From the NCBI GenBank assembly GCA_947630375.1, contig CANRHH010000007.1, forward strand, positions 1 to 64,000: a stretch of DNA of 64,000 nt. The letters are read 5' to 3'. The translations under genes were made by a program, and so were the position numbers. Of this stretch, positions 23,401 to 32,052 are shown piece after piece (the first letter of the stretch is position 1; the number at the start of each line of letters is the position of its first letter). Below the pieces are notes generated by a model that did not search any database, was not told the DNA's origin, and was given only the letters and a program-made list of their open reading frames with translations. The DNA is from an uncultured Oscillospiraceae bacterium. GTDB taxonomy: Bacteria; Bacillota; Clostridia; Oscillospirales; Oscillospiraceae.

Positions 23401-23532
23401 GAAGTCCTCATAAATGGGGGACTGATAATCGCGCACAATGTCCGGGCCATAGGCATAAGAATAGCCAAGGCTCTCCCGAAACAGTTGGAGCACCGCGTTC
23501 TCAAAATCTGCTTCTGTATAAAATCCGGCCAT
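20458..23532 (-). CDS. hsdR: Type I restriction enzyme, R subunit
   Basis: 1024 residues, full length. The N-terminal nuclease has RRPDILLFINGLPLVVMELK (Asp137, Glu151, Lys153 of PD-ExK). Helicase motifs follow: Walker A TQGSGKS (Lys295), DEAH box at 390-393, FVGFTGTPI, and the motif VI region AIARVNR. The C-terminal helical part contacts the methylase. It would translocate and cut unmodified DNA, but no hsdM lies in the window and only a piece of hsdS is left on the opposite strand. Unless M and S are elsewhere it cannot work. Confidence 0.95.
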   Translation of the reverse strand: MAGFYTEADFENAVLQLFRESLGYSYAYGPDIVRDYQSPIYEDFLLPALRQINSTLPPEAVQEAVSKLKNIDSGTLVQKNMTFMNYLQNGIEVRYFVKGEERSSIVYLIDYAHTGNNSFYVVNQFTYVENNNNRRPDILLFINGLPLVVMELKSPSKDEVGAENAFHQLRNYMKDIPSLFIYNAFCVISDLSTNKAGTITSGLDRFMEWKTKDGNYENTAYAQFDTFYEGMFQKDRLLDILKNFILFSGVSQNPVKILAGYHQYFAVRKAVEKAVVATKTDGKGGVFWHTQGSGKSLSMVFYAHLLQEVLDSPTVVVMTDRIDLDDQLYTQFSMCQNFLRQTPVQAESKEHLKKLLDGRTANGIIFTTMFKFEQGEAPLSERRNIVVMADEAHRGQYGFEEKIVMSETASGEKEARVVVGNARIIHDALPNATFVGFTGTPISMKDRNTREVFGDYIDIYDMTQAVEDNATRPVYYESRVIHLKLDENTLKLIDATYDLLEQQADAVTIEKSKKMLGQMESVLGADSTIESLCEDIVMHYETYRANLLTGKAMIVAYSRTIAMKIYRKLLELRPAWKEKIGVVMTSGNNDPEDWREIIGTKAHKEELARKFKDNDDPMKIAIVVDMWLTGFDVPSLATMYVYKPMHGYNLMQAIARVNRVFKDKEGGLIIDYVGIASALKAAMKEYSARDRQRYGDMDIAKTAYPKFQEKLQVCKDLMHGYDYSGFMTREPLAMAKAISGAANFVLDSRAPKRKEYYIKEALLLKQAHSLCSSMANEQERHEAAFFEAVRSIVVKVTTEGTSVKPLSLKEINAQINELLKASIQSEGVINLFDSRDVGERFSLFDPNVLEEIARMKEKNVVVEILRKLMAEQIAIYRRTNVVQATTFSEKITRLMNSYYNGLITNEEVIKELLKAAEEIASLRSEGQKLGLSEEEMAFYDALTKPEAVKDFYSNDELVAMTRELTEMLRKNRTIDWQRKEIARAGMRRMVKRLLRKYKYPPDKCEDAIETVMTQCELWTDNTDM

Positions 23533-23596
23533 AGCTTTGGCCCCCTTCTTTTGATGGTTTTGGTTAATTTCAGTGGAGTTAAATTGTGGTTTATAA

Positions 23597-24676
23597 GGCT
23601 GCTTTTATAAAGCTGTTTATTCTGTAAACGATAATTTACAACAGCAGGCGCAGGCGTTCTTTGAAAATCAATTCTTAGAGCTTCAAACACTTCCCGAAGG
23701 GTGGAAACGAGCAAGCTTAATTGATATTGCTGACTACTTAAATGGTCTCGCTATGCAGAAACACCGTCCATCAGATGACGAAATAGGTATTCCTGTTCTT
23801 AAAATCAAGGAACTCCGTCAAGGCTGCTGTGATGAAAGCAGTGAAATCTGCTCTCCTAACATCAAAAGTGAATACATCATTCACGATGGCGATGTCATTT
23901 TCTCTTGGTCGGGAAGTCTGCTGGTTGATTTTTGGTGCGGCTGCACTTGCGGTCTCAATCAACATTTGTTCAAGGTAACCTCGAAAAAATATGACAAGTG
24001 GTTAGACTCCCATCAGCTGATCTCCCGTACACACGGAGGCGCCGTGTTCATCCCTGAAGCAAAAAACTCGCAAAAAACTTCAAAAAGGAATCATACCAAA
24101 CATTTGTTGGCCGAGTACGCTGCATCACTGGTCGAAGAAAACGATACTATTTTTATTAACACCAGTTCTACAGCACTTGAAATTATAAGGTATATTCACG
24201 GAAAAAATATAACGATCGTCACGAACAACGCAAGCGCTGTGTGTATAGATCATGATCCCTGTATTCAAATTATTCTCAGCGGCGGCGAGTTGAGACGGCC
24301 TAAGTTCTCCCTAACAGGCGATTTTGCTATGGACACCATTAATCAGATACATGCCGACAAATGCTTTGTCGGGTGCAGCGGCTTATCTATTGATTGCGGT
24401 CTGACAACGGCTGTTCATTCAGAATCATCCATCAACCGGGCAATGGTAGAGCGATGCTATGGCCTGGTTTATGTTCTTGCCGATTATACAAAAATCGGCA
24501 AGCGCTCCAATTTTTTCTTTGCGCCTCTCTCCTCCATAGACTATCTCATCACCGGCAGCGAGGCAAAAACAAAAGACCTTGAAGATTTAAGCAGGGAAGG
24601 TATCACCTGTATAAGATTAGGAGATGGGGCTCCTACATTTTTCTCATCCAAAACATCCGAAGGAGACGAAAAATGA
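23597..24676 (+). pseudogene. Chimera of an hsdS fragment and a DeoR-family C-terminus
   Basis: The frame is open from 23597 but its first ATG is at 23753. Up to about 24000 it reads as type I specificity subunit: the central conserved helix NDNLQQQAQAFFENQFLELQ, LPEGWK, then a target-recognition domain (GIPVLKIKELRQG, HDGDVIFSWSGSL, GLNQHLFKV). At about 24005 it switches in frame to DSHQLISRTHGGAVFIPE, the wing and start of a DeoR regulator, and continues through its sugar-phosphate-binding domain to the stop. The DNA-binding helices of DeoR and most of HsdS are lost. It is a deletion junction, probably non-functional. Confidence 0.8.
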
Positions 24677-25431
24677 AAAAAGTTATTCATTTTCTCATAA
24701 CGCTGATTTCCAATCTGCTTGTTTTGATAGTCTGCTTGGGCGTGGTGAGTACAACTCAAAATGAATCCTTGAAAATAATTGCATGCCTTGTTCTTGTAAT
24801 ATTTTTTCTCATTCGCTCGTTTTACGAAAATTTGCGTAAGCTGTACGAAAGCGCCGTAAATGTTACCGTTGTGTCCTGTAATACAACAGCCGCTATGGCC
24901 GCTGTGGATCGTCTTAAGCGATTGGATTTTCTTCGCCTGTATCGGCGGAAGGTCTTTCTATTAGAATGTCAACTCTGCATCGACTCAGGAGACAAGAAAA
25001 AAGCGCTTTCCTTTTTAGAATCAAACAAATCCAAGTCTACCTCGAGGCATACCGATGAGCGTATGTTTTACCTGTCGGCGGCACTCCAATACAGCTTTTT
25101 TTATGCTCCTGCTGAGACCCGCAAGTGTTACGATTCTTTGGTTTCGTTTTCCGAAAGCAGTCGCTATACCAATCTAAACGCCAGCATCAAACATCTGTCT
25201 GCCGCCTATTCTTATCTGTCTGAAGGGAAAAAAGAGCTTTGCCTTAAGGAATTAGCAGAAGTAGATCCAAAACAACTTTCAAATCGGGATAAAGCATACT
25301 TTAATTACGTCTATGTAATCGTAGAAGATCCTGACAGCAGCCATAGACGTCGTCATATTGAAAACGCATCCGGGTTTGGAAAAGCAATTCCTCTTCTTAG
25401 TAAAAGGATGAAGGATATCCGGGTGAAATGA
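24673..25431 (+). CDS. Membrane protein with helical-repeat cytoplasmic part
   Basis: 252 residues; its ATG overlaps the stop of the chimera by 4 bp. Two N-terminal membrane segments (FLITLISNLLVLIVCLGVV and IIACLVLVIFFLIRSF), then a helical region with TPR-like spacing (KKALSFLESNKS, YSFFYAPAETRKCYDSLVS, LKHL..AYSYLSEGKKE). Not recognised as a named family; it was presumably in an operon with the intact DeoR gene. Confidence 0.65.
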   Translation: MKKVIHFLITLISNLLVLIVCLGVVSTTQNESLKIIACLVLVIFFLIRSFYENLRKLYESAVNVTVVSCNTTAAMAAVDRLKRLDFLRLYRRKVFLLECQLCIDSGDKKKALSFLESNKSKSTSRHTDERMFYLSAALQYSFFYAPAETRKCYDSLVSFSESSRYTNLNASIKHLSAAYSYLSEGKKELCLKELAEVDPKQLSNRDKAYFNYVYVIVEDPDSSHRRRHIENASGFGKAIPLLSKRMKDIRVK

Positions 25432-25638
25432 CCGCTCCTTTTGCGTCTTGTTTATCAAACTTGGCTCTGCCCTGGGCAAAGGTTTTCCCCCTCTAAATGG
25501 AGCTGTATTGCCTATCTGCTCCAGGTGCTGTCCCCGCTGCTCCGCTCAGGGAGATCTCCCTCCGCTGCATGAACTGCTGCCGCGGCATCCGGGAACGCAA
25601 GCCTCCCTCCCGCGGAATGACAACATAATCTGAACAAC
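25432..25638. other. Intergenic, right border zone of the island
   Basis: No gene or structured site is apparent. Base composition returns to the GC-rich chromosomal type after this stretch. No copy of the tRNA-Arg 3' end was found here. Confidence 0.4.
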
Positions 25639-25671
25639 GGTCCCCTGGCACGGTATATATGCCAGGGGACC
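25639..25671. terminator. Hairpin terminator
   Basis: A 12-bp stem GGTCCCCTGGCA / TGCCAGGGGACC followed by ATTATTTTT; the last boundary before the copper operon. Confidence 0.85.
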
Positions 25672-25693
25672 ATTATTTTTCCCCCGGGGGGGC

Positions 25694-25722
25694 TTGACAT
25701 ATACCCCCTGGGGGTATATAAT
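25694..25722 (+). promoter_or_regulatory. Copper-responsive promoter with CsoR operator
   Basis: TTGACA, 17 bp, TATAAT. The spacer is the near-perfect palindrome ATACCCCCTGGGGGTAT (25701-25717), the classic CsoR site. A bound repressor would block RNA polymerase directly; Cu(I) would release it. Confidence 0.92.
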
Positions 25723-25743
25723 GCAGGCAAAGGGGGGCAGACT

Positions 25744-26076
25744 ATGGAAGAGAAATGCCTTTGCTGCGCGGAAAACGCGCCGCCCGAGAGAGACTGCTGC
25801 CGGACCAAAATACGGTCCGAGGAGGAGTATAAAAAGCTCGCCAACCGGCTCAACCGGATCGAGGGGCAGATCCGGGGCATCCGGGGCATGCTGGACAAGA
25901 ACGCCTACTGCCCCGATATCCTGGCCCAGTCGGCGGCGGCCGCCGCGGCGCTGAACGCTTTCAGCCGGGAGCTGCTGGCCAGCCACATCCGCAGCTGCGT
26001 GGTGGAGGACATCCGCGCCGGCCGGGAGGGCACGGTGGACGAGCTGCTGGACACCCTGCAAAAATTCATGAAATAA
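25744..26076 (+). CDS. csoR: CsoR copper-sensing repressor
   Basis: 110 residues, all-helical CsoR/RcnR family: [46 protein letters not shown]. The Cu(I) ligands are Cys56, His81 and Cys85. An extra N-terminal cysteine cluster (CLCC and DCC within residues 5-19) is present, as in several clostridial CsoR proteins. It represses the csoR-copA operon through the palindrome at 25701-25717. Confidence 0.93.
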   Translation: MEEKCLCCAENAPPERDCCRTKIRSEEEYKKLANRLNRIEGQIRGIRGMLDKNAYCPDILAQSAAAAAALNAFSRELLASHIRSCVVEDIRAGREGTVDELLDTLQKFMK

Positions 26077-26129
26077 CGCCCGGTCCGGCTTTGCCGCCGG
26101 AAAGACGGGTCTGTTCCTGGGAGGAGAAA

Positions 26130-28646
26130 ATGAGACAGTTTCAAGTAACCGGCATGAGCTGCGCCGCCTGCTCGGCCCGGGTGGAAAAGGCGGTATCCGC
26201 CGTGCCGGGGGTGACGGCCTGCGCCGTGAGCCTGCTGACCAACTCCATGGGCGTGGAGGGCGGCGACGACGGGGCCATTATCTCCGCTGTGGAGGCGGCG
26301 GGCTACGGGGCCAGCCTGAAGGGCGCGGCCGCGGCCGCCCCGGCGCCGGGGGAAGACGCCCTGGCGGACAAGGAGACGCCCAAGCTGAAAAAGCGGCTGT
26401 GGACCTCTCTGGCGTTTTTAGCGGTGCTGATGTACCTCTCCATGGGGCACATGATGTGGGACTGGCCGCTCCCGGCCTTTTTTGAGGGCAACCATGTGGC
26501 CGTGGGCCTGGCCCAGCTGCTGCTGACGGTGACGATCATGGTCATCAACCAGAAGTTCTTTATCAGCGGCTTTAAGGGCCTGCTGCACAAGGCCCCCAAC
26601 ATGGACACCCTGGTGGCCATGGGCGCCGGGGCCGCCTTTGTCTACAGCACCTATGCCCTCTTTGCCATGACCGGGGCCCAGGCGGCGGGGGACCACGCCG
26701 CGGTGATGCGCTGGATGGATGAGTTTTATTTTGAGTCCGCCGGCACCATCCTGACCCTGATCACCGTGGGCAAGATGCTGGATGTCCGGTCCATGGGCAA
26801 GACCACCGACGCGCTGAAGAGCCTGATGAAGCTGGCGCCCCAGACCGCCACGGTGGAGGTGGACGGCCGGGAAAAGACCGTCCCCATCGCCCAGGTGAAG
26901 AAGGGGGACGTGTTCGTGGTCCGGCCGGGGGAGAACATCCCGGTGGACGGGGTGGTCCTGTCCGGCCACAGCGCCGTGGACGAATCCGCCCTGACAGGGG
27001 AGAGCATCCCCGTGGACAAGGGGGAGGGGGACACCGTCTCCGCCGCCACGGTGAACCAGGCGGGCTTTATCCGCTGCCAGGCCACCCGGGTGGGAGAGGA
27101 CACCACCCTCAGTCAGATCATCCGTATGGTCAGCGACGCGGCGGCCACCAAGGCCCCCATCGCCAAGATCGCCGACAAGGTCTCCGGCGTCTTTGTGCCC
27201 ACGGTGATCGCCATCGCCCTGGTCACCACCGCCGTATGGCTGGCGCTGGGCCGGGGGATCGGCTTCGCCCTGGCCCGGGGCATCTCCGTGCTGGTGATCA
27301 GCTGCCCCTGCGCGCTGGGCCTGGCCACGCCGGTGGCCATCATGGTGGGCAGCGGCATGGGCGCCCGGCAGGGCATTCTGTTTAAGACCGCCGCCGCCCT
27401 GGAGGAGACCGGGCGGATCCGGGTGGCCGCGCTGGATAAGACCGGCACCATCACCGCCGGGGCCCCCAGGGTGACGGATATCCTGCCCGCCCAGGGGCTG
27501 ACAGAGGCGGAGCTGCTGAACCTGGCCGCCGCCCTGGAGAAGCCCAGTGAGCACCCCCTGGCCAAGGCCGTGCTGGACCGGGCCGGGGAGGAGGGGCTGA
27601 CGCCGCCGGGGGTGACAGACTTTGCCGCCCTGCCCGGCAACGGCCTTCAGGCCAGGTTAGAGGGGCAGGCCCTCTGCGGCGGGAATCTGAGCTATATCAA
27701 GAGCCGGGCGGTGCTGCCCGCGGCCCTGGAGAAAAAGGCCGGGGAGCTGGCCGCCCAGGGGAAGACGCCCCTGTTCTTCGCCCGGGACGGGCTCTGCCTG
27801 GGCCTGATCGCCGTGGCGGACACCATCAAGCCTGACAGCGCCCAGGCGGTCCGGGAGCTGAAGGGCATGGGCATCCGGGTGGTCATGCTCACCGGCGACA
27901 ACGAGCGCACCGCCCAGGCCATCGGCCGGCAGGCGGAGGTGGACGAGGTCATTGCCGGCGTCCTGCCCGACGGGAAGGAGAGCGCCGTGCGCAAGCTCTC
28001 CCGCTACGGCAAGGTGGCCATGGTGGGCGACGGCATCAACGACGCCCCGGCCCTGACCCGGGCCGATGTGGGCATCGCCATCGGCGCCGGGGCCGATGTG
28101 GCCGTGGACGCGGCGGACGTGGTTCTGGTGGGGGGCAGCCTCCTGGACGTGGCCGCCGCCGTGCGGCTGAGCCGGGCCACCCTGCGCAACATCCACGAGA
28201 ACCTGTTCTGGGCCTTTTTCTACAACAGCGTGGGCATCCCCCTGGCCGCGGGGCTCTTTGTGGGCCTGGGGCTGACCCTCAATCCCATGTTCGGCGCGGC
28301 GGCCATGAGCCTGTCCAGCTTCTGCGTGGTCACCAACGCCCTGCGCCTGAACCTGTTTAAAATGCGCGACGCAAGCCATGACCGGGCCCTGAAGCCCGTT
28401 CAAAATAAGAATGAAACGATCGAGGAGGAAAAAACCATGACAAAGACGATGAAGATCGAGGGTATGATGTGCGGCCACTGCGAGGCCCGGGTCAAGAAGG
28501 CCCTGGAGGCCCTGGACGGCGTGGAGAGCGCCCAGGTGAGCCATACCGAGGGGACCGCGGTGGTCACCCTGACCGCCCCTGTCACCGACGAGACCCTGAA
28601 GGCCGCCGTGGAGGCCCAGGATTACCAGGTGCTGAACATCGCGTGA
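26130..28646 (+). CDS. copA: Cu(I) P-type ATPase fused in frame to a CopZ-like chaperone domain
   Basis: 838 residues from the ATG at 26130 behind GGGAGGAG. An N-terminal metal-binding domain has GMSCAAC (Cys11, Cys14). Eight membrane helices follow, with DESALTGES, the transport motif [12 protein letters not shown], the phosphorylation site [17 protein letters not shown] and [11 protein letters not shown]. After the last helix a 30-residue linker leads into a second heavy-metal domain (residues 770-838) with GMMCGHC. This is a complete 69-residue CopZ preceded by its own GAGGAGG and ATG at 28437. It exports cytosolic copper; CsoR-regulated. Confidence 0.93.
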   Translation: MRQFQVTGMSCAACSARVEKAVSAVPGVTACAVSLLTNSMGVEGGDDGAIISAVEAAGYGASLKGAAAAAPAPGEDALADKETPKLKKRLWTSLAFLAVLMYLSMGHMMWDWPLPAFFEGNHVAVGLAQLLLTVTIMVINQKFFISGFKGLLHKAPNMDTLVAMGAGAAFVYSTYALFAMTGAQAAGDHAAVMRWMDEFYFESAGTILTLITVGKMLDVRSMGKTTDALKSLMKLAPQTATVEVDGREKTVPIAQVKKGDVFVVRPGENIPVDGVVLSGHSAVDESALTGESIPVDKGEGDTVSAATVNQAGFIRCQATRVGEDTTLSQIIRMVSDAAATKAPIAKIADKVSGVFVPTVIAIALVTTAVWLALGRGIGFALARGISVLVISCPCALGLATPVAIMVGSGMGARQGILFKTAAALEETGRIRVAALDKTGTITAGAPRVTDILPAQGLTEAELLNLAAALEKPSEHPLAKAVLDRAGEEGLTPPGVTDFAALPGNGLQARLEGQALCGGNLSYIKSRAVLPAALEKKAGELAAQGKTPLFFARDGLCLGLIAVADTIKPDSAQAVRELKGMGIRVVMLTGDNERTAQAIGRQAEVDEVIAGVLPDGKESAVRKLSRYGKVAMVGDGINDAPALTRADVGIAIGAGADVAVDAADVVLVGGSLLDVAAAVRLSRATLRNIHENLFWAFFYNSVGIPLAAGLFVGLGLTLNPMFGAAAMSLSSFCVVTNALRLNLFKMRDASHDRALKPVQNKNETIEEEKTMTKTMKIEGMMCGHCEARVKKALEALDGVESAQVSHTEGTAVVTLTAPVTDETLKAAVEAQDYQVLNIA
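28437..28646 (+). CDS. copZ: CopZ-like copper chaperone, possible internal translation product
   Basis: The last 69 codons of the copA frame look like an independent gene: GAGGAGG, 9 bases, ATG, then [20 protein letters not shown] and a complete HMA fold. No stop separates it from copA. It may be made both as the ATPase tail and, from the internal site, as free chaperone. Confidence 0.5.
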   Translation: MTKTMKIEGMMCGHCEARVKKALEALDGVESAQVSHTEGTAVVTLTAPVTDETLKAAVEAQDYQVLNIA

Positions 28647-28655
28647 CAGACGCGA

Positions 28656-28683
28656 AAAAGCCCGCCTTCCGGCGGGCTTTTTT
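28656..28683 (+). terminator. Terminator of the copper operon
   Basis: AAAAGCCCGCC, TTCC loop, GGCGGGCTTTTTT. Confidence 0.93.
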
Positions 28684-28732
28684 CTTGCCTGTCAGGCGTA
28701 GCGTATGGGCTCAAAAAAGCGTACAGAAACAG

Positions 28733-29290
28733 CTATTCTGACAGCTCCCAGGGCAGATCCACGAAGCTGGGTTCATGGCCCAGGGCGGGCAGGACCTTCT
28801 CCAGAAGGTCCTGGATGGGGAAGCGGAGACTGGAGGTGTTGATGCAGGGGTGGCAGGCAAACCAGGAGTCCGAGAGCAGATCCCGGTCGATCAGCAGCCG
28901 GACCGCACCCTCCGGGTCATTCATCAGGCCCAGCACACTGGCAGAACCGGGCGTCACGCCCAGATATTTCTCCATATGTTCCGGCCCGGCAAAAGACAGG
29001 CGGGAGACGTTCAGCTGATGCGACAGCAGCTTGGTCTTGAAAGGCTTGTCCCCCGGCATGAGCAGCAGATAGAAATCCGTCTGCTGCCGGTTGCAGAGAA
29101 ACAGGTTCTTGCAGATCTTTGCCCCCAGCAGCCCCTCTACCGCGTGGCAGTCCTCGATATGGTCCGCGTGATCGTGGTCCACCCGCCGGTACACGATGCC
29201 GAGGGAATCCAGCAGGTCGTAACAGCGCAGTTCTTTTGAAAGCCGCTCATCCTTTGGACGGCCTGTATAAACGGTTTGATCGATAAACAT
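28733..29290 (-). CDS. YbaK/ProX-type aminoacyl-tRNA deacylase
   Basis: 185 residues: YRRVDHDHADHIEDCHAVEG, ICKNLFLCNRQQTDFYLLL, KTKLLSHQLNVSRLSFAGPE, GVTPGSASVLGLMNDP and DLLSDSWFACHPCIN. This is the PrdX/ProX branch, which hydrolyses mischarged Ala-tRNA(Pro) in trans. It is a monocistronic unit between terminators at both ends. Confidence 0.88.
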   Translation of the reverse strand: MFIDQTVYTGRPKDERLSKELRCYDLLDSLGIVYRRVDHDHADHIEDCHAVEGLLGAKICKNLFLCNRQQTDFYLLLMPGDKPFKTKLLSHQLNVSRLSFAGPEHMEKYLGVTPGSASVLGLMNDPEGAVRLLIDRDLLSDSWFACHPCINTSSLRFPIQDLLEKVLPALGHEPSFVDLPWELSE

Positions 29291-29321
29291 GGTTTTCTCC
29301 GTATCCTGTTTTTCATTTGAA

Positions 29322-29349
29322 AAAGGGCAGCTCGAAAGAGCTGCCCTTT
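29322..29349. terminator. Terminator between cstA and the deacylase gene
   Basis: A 12-bp stem AAAGGGCAGCTC / GAGCTGCCCTTT with GAAA loop. It is directly downstream of cstA on the minus strand. Confidence 0.88.
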
Positions 29350-29372
29350 AGTTGTAGTTGCTGTGAAGAGAC

Positions 29373-31121
29373 TTAAGCCTTCTTCTCGGCCTTCTTCTTG
29401 CCGGTGAAGACAGGAATAGCCTCGATGACCAGGATGACGGCCAGGACCACCAGACCGATGGACCAGATCATCTGGAACCAGTCGCCCCAGGCGGCGGTGC
29501 CGGCACCGATCATACCGAACTTCTTGATAACGGTGGTGCACAGGGAGGTGATAGTGGCCACCAGCATGAAGGCCATGGGGAAGTAGAACATCTTGTTGTT
29601 CTTGCCGATGTTGGCCAGCCACGCGGCCACAGCCAGCATGGCGATGCCGGCCAGCAGCTGGTTGGCAGCGCCGAACACGCCCCAAATCTGGGACAGGCCC
29701 AGGAAGCCCATGCCGCAGCCGACAACGACCATGATCAGGGTGGCGACAATGGGAGTGGCAAAGAACTTGGCGACACCGGTCAGGTCCTCATACTTCTTGC
29801 CTTCGGGGATGAACAGCTCGGCGAACATGTACCGGGCCAGACGGGTGCCGGAGTCCAGAGAGGTCAGAGCGAACACGGAGACGGCCAGGGTCAGCAGAGT
29901 GTAAACGGTGTCATACACAGGGTTGGAAGCATCCGCCACGCCGCCGAGCATGTTGGCCACGGTGGTGGCAATGCCGCCGGCAAAGATGGTGGGAGGAGAA
30001 GCCATCTTGAAATCAGCGCCGAGCTTGTTCCACACCACGCCGACAGCGATCAGGGAGATGATGGCCAGGCCGGACTCAACGATCATGGCGCCGTAGCCGA
30101 TGACCTTGGCGTCCTTCTCAGAGTTCAGCTGCTTGGAGGTGGTGCCGGAACCGATCAGGGAGTGGAAGCCGGACACAGCGCCGCAGGCCACGGTGATGAA
30201 CAGGGCGGGGAACAGATTGCCGATGCTGGCGGTGCCGCCGAAGTTGACGGTGGAGGCGTCCGTCCAGCCGTTGAAAGCGGGGATGTCCAGTACGGGGTGG
30301 GCGCCGAAGATGCCCACGACGGCGATGATCATCATGCCGTAGAGCAGGAAGGAACTCAGGTAGTCACGGGGCTGGAGCAGCATCCAGACGGGCAGCAGAG
30401 AGGCCGCGGTGACATACACGGCGATGAAGAGGACCCACGCGCCCTTGGGCATATTGATGCCCAGGTTCAGGCCGGCCACAACGATCAGGATGATGCCTAC
30501 GATGCCCACGATGGTGGCGGGGCCGATCTTGGCGTTCTTGCGGTACACAAAGAAGCCGAAGATGAAGGCGATCACGATGAACAGCAGGGAGGTGGTGGCG
30601 GTGGAGGCGTTGCCGGACACATTGGCGCGGCCAGCGGTGATGAAGCTGCCCTCAGAGGCAAAGGTGCCCGCCACGACGGAGGTAAAGTTGGCGATGACCA
30701 GGATCAGCACCAGCAGAGCGAAGATGGTAAACAGCCTCTGGGCACGGACGCCCATGTTCTCCTTGATGACCTCGCCGATGGAGCCGCCGTTGTGGCGGAT
30801 GGAGGCGAACAGAGCACCAAAGTCGTGCATGGCGCCGAAGAAGATGCCGCCGAGAACGACCCACAGGAACACGGGCACCCAGCCGAACACAGCGGCCTGG
30901 ATGGGTCCGTTAATGGGGCCGGCACCGGCGATGGATGAGAAATGGTGGCCCATCAGCACGGCGGGGTTGGCAGGAACGAAGTCCTTTCCGTCATAGCTGG
31001 TGTGGGCAGGGGTCTCGCGGTTGGGGTCAACGCCCCACTGTTTGGCCAGCCAGCTGCCGTATGTAACGTAGCCGATGGCGAGCAGAACGATCGCGAGCAG
31101 AAGGATTACGATTGCGTTCAC
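29373..31121 (-). CDS. cstA: CstA-family pyruvate/peptide transporter
   Basis: 582 residues if started at the GTG at 31121, 8 bases behind AAGGAG; a GTG at 31130 overlaps the ribosome site. Many hydrophobic segments, with family signatures MGHHFSSIAGAGPINGP, IFFGAMHDFGALFASIRHNG, ACGAVSGFHSLIGSGTTSKQ and LDSGTRLARYMF. CstA proteins take up pyruvate or peptides during carbon limitation. It follows the hypothetical gene at 31165 closely, so both may be co-transcribed. Confidence 0.93.
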   Translation of the reverse strand: MNAIVILLLAIVLLAIGYVTYGSWLAKQWGVDPNRETPAHTSYDGKDFVPANPAVLMGHHFSSIAGAGPINGPIQAAVFGWVPVFLWVVLGGIFFGAMHDFGALFASIRHNGGSIGEVIKENMGVRAQRLFTIFALLVLILVIANFTSVVAGTFASEGSFITAGRANVSGNASTATTSLLFIVIAFIFGFFVYRKNAKIGPATIVGIVGIILIVVAGLNLGINMPKGAWVLFIAVYVTAASLLPVWMLLQPRDYLSSFLLYGMMIIAVVGIFGAHPVLDIPAFNGWTDASTVNFGGTASIGNLFPALFITVACGAVSGFHSLIGSGTTSKQLNSEKDAKVIGYGAMIVESGLAIISLIAVGVVWNKLGADFKMASPPTIFAGGIATTVANMLGGVADASNPVYDTVYTLLTLAVSVFALTSLDSGTRLARYMFAELFIPEGKKYEDLTGVAKFFATPIVATLIMVVVGCGMGFLGLSQIWGVFGAANQLLAGIAMLAVAAWLANIGKNNKMFYFPMAFMLVATITSLCTTVIKKFGMIGAGTAAWGDWFQMIWSIGLVVLAVILVIEAIPVFTGKKKAEKKA

Positions 31122-31164
31122 ACTTTTCACTCCTTATAAAAAATGTTTTTATAAGCATTTACCC

Positions 31165-31698
31165 TCAGGTTTTCTCCCCCCTGGAGGCAAATAGCTTTTT
31201 AAAGTAATCGGCCAGGGCAGTGCCGGCCTTGTTGGGATAGGCCCTGCTCTCCGACAGGTCCACCGCCGTCGCCAAGAGGGTGGTGAAGCCGTAAAGAGAG
31301 TGGCGATAGCTCTTGGAAAAGCTCCGCTTCTGCACCGCCTTGCGGCTTTCCGGATCAAAGCGGTCCGCCACGAAAATGGTCTTCACATTGGTGTACTGGT
31401 GCTCCTTGTGGGGCTTGACCCGGGGGAGCATGTCTTCAATGGCAAAGTCGATGCAGCGGTTGATCTGTTCAGGCGTAAAGCCGGGGGCGGAGAACACGTA
31501 GGCGTACTCGTTGGTCTCATTCCCCCAGACGGTGATCTTCTTGGTGAGCCAATACCGCTCCGCCCGGGAAAAGTAATCCGCCCGGAAGATCAGGGGCAGT
31601 TCCGGCGGCGCGGACGCGTCTTCGGAAGGGACAATGTTGTAATAGGCACTGTAGGAATCCTGCAGAATTTCAAGGAATTCCTGCCTTTCTACCGCCAT
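31165..31698 (-). CDS. Conserved hypothetical protein upstream of cstA
   Basis: 177 residues; AVERQEFLEILQDSYSAYYN, then ADYFSRAERYWLTKKITVWG, VKTIFVADRF and KSYRHSLYGFTTLLATAVDL. No membrane segment or signal. The family is not recognised with certainty. It is separated from cstA by 43 bp that include a short TTATAAAAA/TTTTTATAA dyad, and it is preceded by an operator-like dyad; probably a companion of the transporter. Confidence 0.6.
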   Translation of the reverse strand: MAVERQEFLEILQDSYSAYYNIVPSEDASAPPELPLIFRADYFSRAERYWLTKKITVWGNETNEYAYVFSAPGFTPEQINRCIDFAIEDMLPRVKPHKEHQYTNVKTIFVADRFDPESRKAVQKRSFSKSYRHSLYGFTTLLATAVDLSESRAYPNKAGTALADYFKKLFASRGEKT

Positions 31699-31731
31699 TT
31701 GCCGCCTCCAAAAAATGAACAGATTATGACC

Positions 31732-31770
31732 TGACTATAATATAACTCTTATAGTCAAAAAATTCAATAG
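31732..31770 (-). promoter_or_regulatory. Promoter and dyad upstream of the cstA operon
   Basis: An exact dyad TGACTATAA-8 bp-TTATAGTCA (31732-31757) overlaps a minus-strand TTGAAT-17-TATATT promoter candidate, so a dimeric regulator probably controls this operon. Confidence 0.5.
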
Positions 31771-32052
31771 GTTTTTTGACGAAATTTCTCCTGTCTCTGC
31801 CGCCGCTGCCAGCCCTTGCCAGGCAAAGACGCCAAACGAGGGCGCTTTTTCGCTTTAAACAGGAAAATACCCCGTGAAAAATAACGGAAAAATGCACAGC
31901 CCCCGGCGCTCCCTCCCGGAAAAATTTTTGAGGCCCGGGCCCGGCGGACCTGGCCCCGGCGGCCCTTTACAAGCGGAACTTTGTGATGTATTATAAATTA
32001 ATATGATAGAAAACAGCGGGAAAAAACCGCTGAAAAGAGGATGGTCTGCCAG

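Noticed and set aside
22087-23610. Plus-strand frame of 507 codons opposite hsdR
   Set aside because: Shadow of the HsdR frame, which has all helicase and nuclease motifs.
7987-25640. Right attachment site (direct repeat of the tRNA-Arg 3' end) for the island
   Set aside because: No second copy of the tRNA end was found by eye; the right border stays undefined.
26418-27554. Minus-strand frame of 378 codons within copA
   Set aside because: Shadow of the P-type ATPase; no ribosome site, no recognisable motif.
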